Shown here in pieces: positions 22,163-35,300 of a stretch of 64,000 nucleotides of DNA. The stretch comes from Mimachlamys varia. Lineage: Eukaryota > Mollusca > Bivalvia > Pectinida > Pectinidae. The translations under genes were made by a program, and so were the position numbers. Location: assembly GCA_947623455.1 (NCBI GenBank), contig OX392534.1, forward strand, positions 32,796,926-32,860,925, given 5' to 3'. Numbering within the stretch: the first letter of the stretch is position 1; the number at the start of each line of letters is the position of its first letter. The notes beneath the pieces are model-generated. The model did not search any database. It worked only from the letters and a program-made list of their open reading frames with translations, and was not told the origin of the DNA.

Positions 22163-24810
22163 CTACAAGTCTGTAGAACAGGATACCGCTACACTGTACT
22201 GGTTGAAGTTGGGCACTGGTTCTATTTTGTGCAGAAATATAGTCAAATGTGTAAAATACAACTTATCAAGTTTTGCCTGTTAAAAATTATTGGTAAATAC
22301 CTTCTTCAGAAAATTTTAAAATTGGAGTAGTAAGCTGGAAGAATTCGAAAATCAGAATAACTTGTACAAACTGCATTTACTTACTTTTTTCTGCAGGAGT
22401 TAACTCATTCACCCCTGAAGTCTCATAATGAACTATTCCATCCTTTGAATTGGAAGAGTTCAAATGTGTCTCCAGGGGTGAATCATATAACCAAACTTTA
22501 AGTAACTGAAAAAGGACATAATAAAATGCATGACAGGCATTTAATATTGTTAGAATATTGAAATAAATCCATTTAACTAGATCACAACCCTTGTAAAATT
22601 TGTTTTTATCATCCATAAGAAATGAAACAAAACTTTCCCTTTTTTGACAAACATTGCACATTGAGTTTTTCTTTTGAAGTACAGTGCAAAAATAAAATGA
22701 TCAAAAAGCAAAATATTAAAATTATTTAAAATTATTGAACGATTCTGATGCTTGTTGAATAATTAACAAAAGAAACTCAAAATTGTAGAACTTATTGATG
22801 GGTGCATTTGTACCTGATGACTGATGACAGTAATGATAATTATACTTAAGTTATAAATCCTTTACATACATATATAATACTGATATCGTAACTAGGTAAT
22901 AAACGAGGCAGATTCGAGGTAAAGGGCCAGGGGAGATAACTCATCAATATACGAAAAAATGTAGCCCACAAAACAGTGTAAATCAAACAAGAAATCTTGT
23001 TTATTGTTTAAATTTGTTAAATATTACCTATTTGAAAATTTTCCATTTTTTCCCCGATTTTATTTTCGTATCCTAGGCAACTTTCCCCGATCTCCCCTTG
23101 CCATTGGCCTAGATCGTGCCGTACTAAATATCTTGATTGCTGTTCTTTGTGCCAAGTATATATAACAACGAGGTTTATTAACATGTATGTACATAAAAAA
23201 CAGACTTAAATAGGTCCAAATATACACAGAACAGCCAATATACTTATAAAGAGACCAAAAAACATTGCTTACAAATATATACAAAACATCTTAAAGGGTC
23301 ACGTTCTGTAAGTTAGCCCATATAAACTCTCTTGTCTGTACAAAAAGTACTTTTATGATAAATGTTTAAAAACAGTGTTTTAGATTCCAAAAACTTCCTG
23401 AGCAATCAGGACGATTAAAGTTTTTCCTATTTTTCCCTTATCCAACCTAGCTATAAGATGTTTAATAAGTAAAAACTGTACCTTGTCAACGTAATTTGTA
23501 TCTAAAAAAATTTACAGATAGGGAACAACTTACAGAATCTGCTCCTTTAAGCTACGATCAATTGGTCGCAAGACTAGACATACCTCAACGTCAATATTTG
23601 GAACAAACTTATCACAACACTTGATATTGTGAGTATAGTCAATTTACATTGATTTAGCACTAGACTCTTAATTCAAGTAAAACTGGCATAAAATTTTCAC
23701 AGGAAAAAATTCCCATCTTGATACAAAAACAAATAAATTTCAAGGAAGCACTAAGGTCCATTCGACCTCATCCTGCTAAAACGTAAAGTCATGAAAGATC
23801 CTGACCTTAAAATGTACCTGAAATGTAAATTAAAAACAACTTTAGTGGATAAAATTATTTGCAAACAAAACCGATCTTTTAAATTTTGAAATAATAAAAA
23901 AAACCTCTGCGTTTGTATTTCAGCTGAGACATCTGTATATATATATCTGTAACAGTATAATATTGATGTACATATATATAATATCTATGATATCAGTGGT
24001 TGTCATGACAACCAACATGGATGAGAGTTTACACAAAATGATGTTATTGAATATACTGTAATCTGTGCATTTCAGTAAGACTTGAGATACAAATGTAATT
24101 TATTTCGGCAGTTCAGAATAATTATTTTGGAAGTGATTTTTGTACCCAAGTACATTAATGAAAATAATCAACAATTCTTTCCCACATTTGATTGAACAAA
24201 GAAATAGTCTTGACTGAAAAAAGTTACCAAACCATAGCTATAATGTTTATGTTTAGATATAAAGCAACCATTTTGAGTTAAGCACCATGTCAAATTTTTT
24301 CAATGGCAAATTGACAGAAAAAAATTATGAAATATTTTTTTTTACCTTTAATTGCTTCAAATAAAGCCTTGATCAATTTAATAATACCAGTTTTATAAGA
24401 AAGATTTTGTGCTCAGTAGTATGATTATTTAAACAAATGAAAACATCAGTATTTATAACAGTTAACCCAATTATCAGTAAGTCACTTGTTACCCAAAGAA
24501 ACCGCCACATGTCTAAATGTCTAAACCCCAACAGAATGGAACACACAGAATATAGTTTGGAACATACATCAGATTAATTATATATAAGTCAACATAAGTG
24601 TTTACCAAGGTTATGAACACATTTAGTTTTATACTGGTATAATTTTTGACAGTATGGTTAGCAGTGTATAACAATCAAGTCACTTAACATATCTTTTGAA
24701 GTGTTGAGTAAAACAGTTATCTCCCTTGAACAAGACGAGCACACAAAAATCCTCCAGATGTCCTTCCATCTATACGAATAACCTCCGAGTAACAATCGCC
24801 CTTTCTGTGC
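22163..24810. other. Intergenic sequence and Prickle 3' UTR
   Basis: AT-rich. It holds one ~100-bp TTAA element (22400-22500) and two copies of the GGGAGATAACT word (22932, and inverted near 24717). The Prickle 3' UTR must begin at 24810 and run left; several TTTATT words (for example 24099-24104) could be its poly(A) signal, and I cannot choose between them. No other gene seen. Confidence 0.5.
22400..22500 (+). mobile_element. ~90-bp TTAA palindromic MITE, copy A
   Basis: TTAACTCATTCACCCCTGAA opens it; TCTCCAGGGGTGAATCAT closes it. The interior GAACTATTCC and GGAAGAGTTCAAATGTG are mutually complementary, so the whole copy is an imperfect hairpin. Relatives at 28510, 30551, 43463, 46089 and 57768. 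Confidence 0.75.
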
Positions 24811-26361
24811 TCAGGAGATAACACACTGCTTGTTTTTACTGCGGTGCCGACCCGATGTCCGTGACCTCATGGCATTACTCTGACCGAGACCGACACCCAT
24901 ATCGTCCACATACGAGATTTTGTTGGTAAAGCTACGTGGGTTATCATAGTAGTAATAGAAATCGTCCGAATCTGTCGAACTGGAGCATGTACTACACTGA
25001 TCATCCTCGTAATCGTCCAGAAACTCGACACGCCGGGAGCCTGCTTGATTCGCAGGTTCCTGACTCGTGGAGGGTACCTCATTTGGATGACCTCGGAGGT
25101 CGTTCAGATGACTTTGAAAGTCATTTGCATGTCCTCTGCGCTCATGATGATGGTGACCTCTGTTTTCATGGTGATGACCTCTATGTTCTCTATGATCCCT
25201 ATGATAGTCGCGGTAATGATGCCTGTCTGAGGGCCGACCCTCGAAGCTCCGGCTACGCGGATACCGAGATGCCTGTACCGGTTGAGGGGTACGACCCGTA
25301 GGAGGTCGTCGTATCGGGTTCATTTTCTCACCGTCAGGTAGCGGAGGGGGATTCCGGCCCTCACTCTGGGGAGATGGGTTTATACAGCGTATGTTACGTA
25401 ACTCTGGGTAACTCTGAACATTACCAGCGTGTGATGAACTCAGTGACCGGTCGGGTCTGTTTCCAAACAAATGAGGTGGGGCTGGATTGGGCAGATAATC
25501 TGACTGAAACAATGCCGGCCCAATTTCCTCATAGTTGTGGAAGCCACCAAGATTGAGGTTCGACTGAGAGCCAGATCGACTTCGACTACGTGAACTACTG
25601 TTGCTGTGTCGCTCATTCAACAGAGGAGAGCTCGGCTCCTTTGAAAGATCGGGCATGGAGAATTGCGATAAACGTTTCTTTCTCCGCACACCTTCGTACA
25701 CTGGCGGCAGTGTTTCACTCAAACCGTCCAGATTGAGTTCGTAACTACACTGTGACTCGCGAACATGAGACAGCTGGGACTGGGGTGGTTCGTACATCCC
25801 CGGTGCGTAAACCTCACTATTGCTACTGGTGGCATACCCTTGATCCCGATCCGACGAAGGCTGACTATTATCCGATAGAGAATACTGTTGGCGCAGGGCT
25901 TCCTGAATGCCCATAACACTGTTCTCCTGAAGGGCGTGACTGACAGGGGAACCCAGTCGCATGCCATCAATGTCTGCCGCGTAATCCTCTGGACGGCGCG
26001 GGGTTTGTGTTTGCATTGACCCTGCCCGACTACACGCAGCTGAACAGTAAATCACTCCATGTTTAGGTAAAAACGGCTGTCCAATCAAAGATTTCTGACA
26101 TGTGTGACATTTAAAACACACTTCCGTAGCGTGCCAATGTTGACCTTCGTGGGTCATTTGTCCTTGGTCAACACCGATGTGCTCCCCACATGTGTCACAA
26201 TATTCGGCAAACATCCTCTCGAAACATATGCAGCAGTAAGGCCGTCCTTCCTTCATGATGTAGCGCTGGCCGCCCAGCTGTCGGTCACACTCGAAACAGC
26301 AGAAGTGTTTCATATGCCAGCTACGACCTTCGGCCTCTGTACACTCATCCGCAAAAATTAT
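24811..26361 (-). CDS. prickle: Prickle last exon: LIM2 end, LIM3, tail with CAAX box
   Basis: 516 codons and stop. Acceptor TTTTTCAG; begins [23 protein letters not shown]3 reads [20 protein letters not shown] with [14 protein letters not shown]. The tail includes a Ser/Arg run ([16 protein letters not shown]), a His/Arg-rich block (25081-25227) and an acidic [19 protein letters not shown], and ends KNKQCVIS. The CAAX box predicts farnesylation, known for Prickle proteins. Confidence 0.96.
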   Translation of the reverse strand: MIFADECTEAEGRSWHMKHFCCFECDRQLGGQRYIMKEGRPYCCICFERMFAEYCDTCGEHIGVDQGQMTHEGQHWHATEVCFKCHTCQKSLIGQPFLPKHGVIYCSAACSRAGSMQTQTPRRPEDYAADIDGMRLGSPVSHALQENSVMGIQEALRQQYSLSDNSQPSSDRDQGYATSSNSEVYAPGMYEPPQSQLSHVRESQCSYELNLDGLSETLPPVYEGVRRKKRLSQFSMPDLSKEPSSPLLNERHSNSSSRSRSRSGSQSNLNLGGFHNYEEIGPALFQSDYLPNPAPPHLFGNRPDRSLSSSHAGNVQSYPELRNIRCINPSPQSEGRNPPPLPDGEKMNPIRRPPTGRTPQPVQASRYPRSRSFEGRPSDRHHYRDYHRDHREHRGHHHENRGHHHHERRGHANDFQSHLNDLRGHPNEVPSTSQEPANQAGSRRVEFLDDYEDDQCSTCSSSTDSDDFYYYYDNPRSFTNKISYVDDMGVGLGQSNAMRSRTSGRHRSKNKQCVIS

Positions 26362-29300
26362 CTGAAAAATATTTTAAAAAGTGATATAATACACACTAAA
26401 ATATGACACCTCAACATGTTTCCTAGTATATACCCAAGTTGTAACAATTGTTACCCTCCATTGTTTCATGTATAATGATATAGAGAGGAAAAAACAGCTA
26501 GCTTAAAACAACATGTCTGCCGATCCACTTTTTCAGAATGAGACATTGCGTAACATTCCCCTAACTAAAAGTACCAGTACAATGTTTTGTCAATTGTTTT
26601 TAGCATAACTTCATACCACATAATAATAAATATGTGCATTGCTAAGACATTAAATATTATTCTTACTGAAGAAGATTTATCAATACTGAATCGCTATAGG
26701 GGAGCCTGGCTATAGATATACTGTACAAATAACACAATGTAACATTGGATGTTACAATCACTGTATATGTAATGAGGGTGTTGACTCAGCAGAACCACTG
26801 TCTCTGCCAAATCCTCGGGATTAAGAAATAGACATTCATTACTCAACACAAAGTGTTATTGATGAAGGGAGGGATAGTTTCTAAAATAACGGTGAGTGGT
26901 TGGATGCTTCATAATCTAAGTTTTCATGAATGGTAACCATTTTACAATTCCATAGGTAAACTTAAAAGTTTTATCTGATGTTAAAAACAAAATTGGCTCT
27001 TCATATTTTGTTAAAATTATATATGAAATGACATTTCTGTCAGAAAAGCATAATTCCTATTAATACAAATCTAAAATGGTTTTATCAAATAAAATGTGAA
27101 ATCTGGTAATATAGATAAGTATACCTCGTCACACGCAGCACATCTCGGCTTGATGAGTTCAGCGTGGTGTCGCCCACAATACAGAGCCTCATCCTTGAAG
27201 AAATAGATGAGATCAACGAGCAACTCCTCGCAGGTAGTACACAGAAAACATGCTGGGTGCCAGCACTGATCGTGTCCGGCCCGCGACGCAAACACTGCTA
27301 TCGAGCCCCCCGGCACCACCTCCTGGCACTGAAATATATTCAAACAGGACAATATAGAGTTTTCTTTTTAAAACAAAGTATTTGGCTTTATCAGATAAGA
27401 AATACATTTTTCCATAGTTACAGAAAATGTTTGCTTTAAAACTTTTGGATCTAACCAAATACATTAGAAATTGATACCGGATATGTAAGTTTTGAAATGC
27501 TTTCCTGAGCAATTAGAGACAAAAAGTGCTACACTATAAGCAAGATGACTCTATGTAAAATCTAATGCATGTGAAGATGAGTTCGCAAAAGAAACAAACT
27601 TTTTAAATTTTTACAATGAAGTTCTAAACAAATATGAATTTTTGTGCACTTTTTCTGTGAGAGTTACTTCCCCTTCAACACAAAACCTGGTCCTCTTACA
27701 GACTTGACCATTTAGATCTGTAATCTTTCATAGTTAATAGGGTGTGAAAAAGGTTAAAAGGACATGAAAACCGTTTTGTCGCAGTCAGTTTACCGGACAC
27801 ATTTGTAATAGCTTTAAAGCCAGACACTGGAAACAACGAGGGGTGGAATTCTGTTACAACCATTACCATTTTCCCCAGTAAAATATTCATTATTCAGCAA
27901 TACCAATACAAAATCACTTTATCTACGGATATTACTTTCTAAATCTCTGACAGTTCTGTACGATTTTGTTACTGTGTATTCCCTGACTATTTATACGAGG
28001 ACATTTGCCGTAGTCTGGTTTCCTTTTCATACACCGGGTACAAGTTCCAGTACACATTCCGAGCCCTACATCCTAGGCCTACTTTTGTCTGTATAACGTA
28101 GGTATCTATTACATCCCGTTAAGTGCATATGATCCGTTTCTACCGACTTAACTGTCTCCGTCACGTAACAGTTTTAGGGTGTAACAGTACACCTCAATCA
28201 GCCGCTATCTAAGTAGTTTGGGGACAGTGCATTGGGCTTTACTAACAAAGTATCCTACAATCAAACCTTTTACTCTCCGCTATTTATATCTTACTTAACA
28301 GTTCGATGGGCTCTTGTCAGTCTCAACATTGTTTCACAAAAGCACGTAAGTAACAAACCTGAGAGAGGACCAGGGAAAAAAACAACACAATTTGCAAGTT
28401 TTTTTTATTCTTATAAAACAAATCAATGCCATGCAACATAAATTTGACTTTTTTAAAAGCACAGTTTCGTATTCAACTTATATTATAGTAAATGTGTTGT
28501 TACTTAAATAATAAACCCCAAAGACCCATTTGAACTCTTCCAATACAAAGGTTGGAATAGCTCATTATGACATTTCTGGGTACATTATAAGAAAATCTAG
28601 ATGTTTTAATGGGAATAACTTTAAATGGTGCAACTAATTCTGAATCATTTGGGATCAATACACAAATATTTGATACACATACAAATTTTCCACATCTTTC
28701 TGCTGATCCAAATGCCCCCCCCCCCTCCACTTTGCCCAAAATACTTGAGTTCCCTTGAACTTGAAGAAACTATTACTGTATCAGGGACAAACAGAGATAC
28801 ATGGGGAATGGGAAGGGAGGGGTGAAGCTATGTAAGCTAGAAACTGCTGACATGTTTGTATCAGCTCCTGTTACAGAAGGAAGAAAAAATATTTGAGGGG
28901 AAAAAATCAGTGAACTTGTCAGTCGTGCTACGTGACTCTTGGCTAGTCAATGAAATGATAACAGAGATTTTAACACAGACAACAGGATCACAAGACACAG
29001 ATAGAGACCTCCTACAGAGTACTGATACCTCCCCAGACCCCATGTTTCGTAAGACGTAGTACTGGTAAAAACACGGGGTGAGAGAGAGTTTTTTGGGGGC
29101 TGCACATGCCTTCCGTTAAACCAATCATGCAATTGAAATTAGATGGAAATTTGGGAACAAGATAATTCAAGGGGTTTGTGTTGAATGAAAGTTGTCCGGT
29201 GAAGGCTGAAGTTTGTACTGTATATAACGTACCACTACACATAAATGGTAATAAACCCCTGCTTAGAATTACACCCACCCTTTGTTAAAGGTTTTATTAG

Positions 29301-32300
29301 TGATAGGCCATGCCCAGAAATAAGCCCATCTCTTGCTCAATATTTTACCAGTGACATGTTTAGGATTTTTTAGTGATCGGCCCATGCCCAGAAATAAGCC
29401 CATCTCTTGCTCAATGTTTTAGCAGCGATATATTCAAGCCAACAGGCCCACCCCATTGGTTGTTAAATCAATGTTAAACCAAACTTCCTGTCACACCAGT
29501 GATTGTTGAAAATCAAATACCCAATTCAAATGATAACTCAACCACTTGCCATATCTAATGATAAATCTTGTTAAGACCCCCGGGCTTATCAAAGGTAACA
29601 TGTGATGGATGTGCCGATCTGTTTACCTTGGTGCATATGCTCCCCTGCATGGTGAGTGGTAGGGGCCGCACACTGCCCCGCCCCAGGGCCTCCCTTTTCC
29701 TCTGGGTGCTGAACATACGTAGCTCTCTCTTCTCCTCCTCCGACAGCGTATTACAGTAGCGGACTTCATTGTCATGGGGAGGTAACTGCTGTAGCAGCTG
29801 CCGGACCCGATACTTCTCTCCTACACTGTTCAGGTACGGCACCTTATCCTCAGGTAAGGCAGTAAAGTACTGATGTACCTGGAAAAGAACAGATCAAAAT
29901 TTTAATTTACAAATAATAATACCGGTCTTGTGGCCATTTTAATTTCATGAAATCATTACGTAACAATATTTCAATAGTATTTAAATAACCGTAACTCATA
30001 ATAATAACAACAGGCTTTATTTAAACTATATTACATGTTGAGCTTAAAAAGCATGTCTTATACATGGTCATACTCTCATTTACCCTCTCAGTCAGGTAAA
30101 GCAAGCTGAGCAAATTGATTGCAAAAAACACAAGCTATACACATTTATAAAAATAATGTGGTCAGAAATTTGAACATAGACGCTAATATACCTAAAAACA
30201 ATTTATATTAGCATGCAAAAGGTGCTTTCACACTAAAGATCCGTAATATCCGCCTGGAGCAGAAACCTGTTAAAGTCCCGGTCCTCTTCTACAATTTCAA
30301 TTTCAACAACGTAATCTGGTTAGGTGGTTATATTGTTTCCCAACGTATCCGGTGCACGGAAACTGCACAATCGATTACCGACATAACTGGGTCTATTGAC
30401 AGGCTGTTTGGAGATAGTCTCATTCTAGATCATGAAATCTTCAAGTTTTTAATCTCAAAACACAAAAGTCCTCTTGCAGCAAATCTTCCTTGGCTTCTTC
30501 GCTGTCATAATTTCTAACGGACTTTCACAAATGACAATGAACTTTTTAGATTAAACCCATTCACACCTGAGATTTTATGATGGACTATTCCAACTTTTGA
30601 ACTGGAAGATTCCAAATGTGTCTTTAGGGGTTAATGAGAAATCATATACTATCATGCTTTGCGAAACTTCAAAATGAAAATATCTCACAGAAGTAGTAGA
30701 ATGTCCATGTATATTTCTGTACTGAAGATACTGTACACATAGTTCCTATCTTCAGGTGGTTTTTAGTGGGACTCTCCGATAAAACAGGTGGGAAGTAGCT
30801 CAAGTTAGAAATCTTGGAAATCTGCAGAAATCTTTTTATTGCGTAAGAGTCACTCCATCGCAAAGTCATAAAAATGCAGAGAAGTACCTCGATCCGCAGT
30901 AGATTTTCAAAAATAGGGATTCACCCCGATAAGAAGTTCTTCGAATTCAAAACCAAACTCTTGTGATAATGGGATGCTACCGAGATAGACAAACTGATAT
31001 ATTCTTGTCCTAAATCCTTAATACGGTGCACAGGGATGCCGATTCTGCCGATTCTCAGCATGCTGGTACCTAATCTTGCAGCTAGGTAGACAGGAACAAT
31101 CAAGGTTAAAAGTCTCACTCAAGCACATATCACAGGTGTCCTTGGCAGGAACCAACTATATCTTACATGGAACAGACAGATTTTCATCTTTCATATTCCA
31201 GGAAACACTGGAATTTTTCAAGTTCATGCAAAATTAAGAAATTTATAGGAACAGGTGATTTCTCATTCAGTTTTGATAGAAAAGCAATCTTTCCAAAACA
31301 GTTTTTCATCCATAAGCATTGTACTGATCCTCGTGTATACATTGATACGTATACCTATACCTATTAAAGAGCTCAAAACGGAAGGACGGAAGTAAACATA
31401 TCTCAGACCTTGATTTTGTTAATAATTTTAAAAGAGTTTGGCGATTATGTTCTACATTTTTTACCATACAAATGTCTTCATCAAGTCACACTTCTAAAAA
31501 ACCCATTTTTCTTGTAATTATTTGCCGACATTCATGGTCACCACATCAAATGTACTCTTAACAGGACTTGCCTCCACTTAACATAGCAAGTCAGTGAAGA
31601 ACATAATTATTGTACATCAATCAAAATCCTCCAAATAAATCTATCTAAAAAACATTTATCAAACTTTCAGCAAAACACCCAGTAGTGAAACAGGAATAAA
31701 GTCTTGACACATCTCCTAAATTGAAAAATCACACGTATCATTTTACTTTGTATGTAGGGGAGACCGTAATGTCTTTGTAATTCACATTTTACGAGGTAAA
31801 GATAGATCAGGGTACACCATCACACTGCCTGTAAATTACTGCTGAATTCTGGGGAGGGAAACTTTAACGAAAGGAATGTACCATGTTTAAAATGTAGGTC
31901 AAGGTCGTTTAAAATCAAGGCTTGATGATGATATCATAATTAGAAGTAGCAATTAAAGAACTCCCCGCAAGACATATAAGTTTGTTTTTATCAGAATAAA
32001 TTTATGTATGTTTTAGGCTTCAAAATATGTTAAAAGACACCATCGTTTATTTCTAATCACACAAAAAAAATGCAGAAAATAACGGGACACAAAACAATAA
32101 AACAGACCTGATCTTAAATTGCAGATTTGATTTGAAAGTGTCAATCATTTTTATGCTTCATAATAAACCAATTAGTTTAACACAATAATATGGCTTCATA
32201 TTATTGAAAGACCCAAGAGCTCAGTCTATATTTAACATACCTTTATATACCATACAAAAGAGGTGCAGTGTACAAGTTCAAAAAAAGATGGCCGCCACCT

Positions 32301-35300
32301 TTTCACTAATAACTTGAATTAGTGTTACATATAAGACATCTCAAACAAAATATTTGCCAAATTATGAGTAACTGCCATGTTACTCGTCATATCCGACAGG
32401 TTGGGGATAACAACGGCAGATTGCGGACAAAAATATCCAGATCTGTACTTTATTAGGTTTAGATTTCAGAAATCCATGTTGGAACTCTCTCGGACCAACC
32501 GCTGTGTCAAATCTTAACAACCTGACATCCAAAAGTTCACTGTTAATGTTCTTTCACTGTCAATACCAAAAATACTTCCACAACTATTAGATAAGTAAAG
32601 ATGGAGATGGTAAGCCATTAATGTCAGCGGGCATGGTTGCCACGGTCACCGGGTCAGACATTGATGAACTACAGAGTTATTTTGAAAAAGAAATGAGATC
32701 AACTAACAACACAAATTGATGAAGTACAGAGTGATTTGAAAAGACAAATAAGACAAACAGTTTTGTTTAAATCTAAATCATTGAAATACTGCAGACCCCT
32801 GAGTAAAGTAATATCAAATCAAAACAGACCCCTGTGTTAATCAAAGTACAAAATGGTGTTCAAATTCTAGTCACTGAGGCAACAAAAATTACCGAACTAG
32901 CTGTACTTACACATACAAAGATTGTACAAAATTGAAAAATGTTAAGCATTCATTATATTTATACCTGATGGCAATTATCTGAATCATCCTCCCAAAATTG
33001 CCCATTTTGCATTTCAAATTCTTCCTGTCACAAGTTCACTAACTTATCTTTAACATTCATCTAATGTAAATGTCTCTTTTGATGGATCTTCGAAACTCTA
33101 GGTTCCAAAAAAAAAATACCTTCTCATTTACATTTATGAAAATATTTAGCAGCAAATCTAAGCTCTGTTCATAAAAATGACCTTGACATGCCATTTTGAC
33201 AGCATTTTTACATAAAGATTCCCACATCTGCTGCTAAAGCTGCCATAATACAGACATGCTTGACAAAACCTGAGGTTACCCCTCATCAGTCAGGAGTGTC
33301 ACCCAAAATCTACAGCACTGTAACAACCACTTACAACACTGCCAAGACTTTTTCTCGGGACGACTTCTAAAGTTCCAACTTTTACTGTCTGTTCATAGAC
33401 AAGCGAATAGATCTTTGCCAGATTTTGTTCTATCTGAGGAAACGGTGCCAGAAATGATTATTTTGGTGGGTATTACCTCAAGATTTATTTGACATAAGGT
33501 AATATTTTTAGAATTTTAGTGATTTCAATTATTGAAGTTATAGCAATCAATGAATTGAACTCAAAAGCATTTCTGACTAATAATTGATTAATAGAATTAA
33601 TCAGCACACCAGTATACAAAACCGTAGAGTTGTATGTAGGATATATATATCTGCAAATCGACCACATGATCAGTGGGCCAAGGTGGGAATTTGAGTAAGC
33701 CGAGCTGATATATCCAGTAATAACCTACCTGATACTGAATTACGACATCGAAAAAGGTAAAGCTTATAATTTGCAGTTGACCGAGTTATATCGCCCTTGC
33801 GGGGGGGGGGGGGGGGGTGCAACTCTTGGGTGATACGATAATAATTTCATGGTTATTGGAGCTGATTTAGCCTAAGCCCTATCCCAGTTTCAACAATCTC
33901 CCTGTGTACAACTCATTACTGAATTCCCTTTCCTTCATTCTTATATATTATTCTTATATATATATATCACAATAATGACTTTACCGGATTTCTCTACCTA
34001 GCCCTTATCAACAATTTCTCATATTGCAAATCAAGTTCTAAGAAATGACCTACATCCAACTTAGGATGAGTACTGATTATGCAATTACGACTTCTGCCAT
34101 GTTAATTGAAGATTTTGCAGTGTGTTATCTATACAAGTTATCGGCTTCTGGGAGCCCAAAATCTACTCAACACTCCATATAGCTATAAGGAAAAATGTAG
34201 AGCTTTCAGGGGGAGATGAAGGGAGTACCTTGCCGTTTTCCTTGGCAGTATTGCTCGGGCTGTATCAGTCCTTGAGTTGCAGTTATGGGATATTTATCTA
34301 GCATTTAAATTTCTGACATTTTTACGAGCTGTAAGGTTGGGTCATCCCCCTTTATGCATCAGGCCCTGTTTGAAATCATTCTCTGTTCACTGGAAACTTT
34401 CTCGTCTGGAAAATAATCACAGGCTTTTGAGCTGAGTTATGAGCAGGCAAAGGTATGACTAAGGAGCAGGCACAGGTGTAAAGACAATCAACAACTGTAC
34501 GGGGTTTCTCAACCAAGCGCACCCTTCTCTTTTCCCAACACAAGCAAATCTGTGCCCCATCGCCATCGTTCTACACAGCACAAGGTAAGGGTAAACTGGA
34601 GATTAAAAGATCATTATATCAGGGTAACGGTTTAACTGAGACACAGGGTACTATATAACACACATATGCCACCCCATCATGGCCAAGCTATAGGCTCTGT
34701 CTCGAGTACTGTTCTCGTCCGCTCTCTCTTTCTCGGAAGAAGAGTTAGCCGTTTCTCTATGGTATCTCTGCAACCATTTGTAAAAAAACATTCCCAATTA
34801 CGCAGCGATTATGGTAACATCCTTCCCTCGCCAGCTGCAGAAACTGAATTGTACACTCCAGGAAGTAGACTCATCAAAGAAAGGCATTACGCTTGTCAAT
34901 CATCCTCGGGCCTACCTGAAACTTGTTTCTCGGTTCACTCCTGGCCGCTATTATCACGTTAAAAACTAACTTGCAGCCTCAGCATTTGTGGCTTAAGGTT
35001 CCGCAATGAAAAAAAATATCTACATGTCCTGTTGCAATTAAGAAGTTAAAATGTTAACTAATATTCCTTAATCTTTGTTGATGTTGAACAGAGCACTTCC
35101 GAAACATCTACAAAATCCTGTCTAAAATAACCTCCAAATTGTACTAGTGTTTCAATTCATACAGGAAGAAATCAAATTCCACAGGTGCAGTATAAATGTA
35201 TGCAGGAGACTCAGGCTAACAGCATTTTTGGATTAAATATAGCTTATTTTAGAGAGATACCTAGTTTACAAAGAGTCTTGTTTACAGAGCTTTGAAAGTG

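Larger units (their letters stand above)
27329..29626 (-). other. Prickle intron, 2.3 kb
   Basis: AT-rich with TTAA MITE copy B (28510-28595), an 11-C run (28715-28725) and a two-unit 74-bp duplication (29297-29430). No exon seen. Confidence 0.75.

Noticed and set aside
24936..25301. Plus-strand open frames opposite the Prickle last exon
   Set aside because: Antisense shadows of a well-supported coding exon.
34666..34962. 98-codon open frame in the Prickle intron as a gene
   Set aside because: No recognisable domain, splice sites or relatives in the window; this length is expected by chance in 27 kb.
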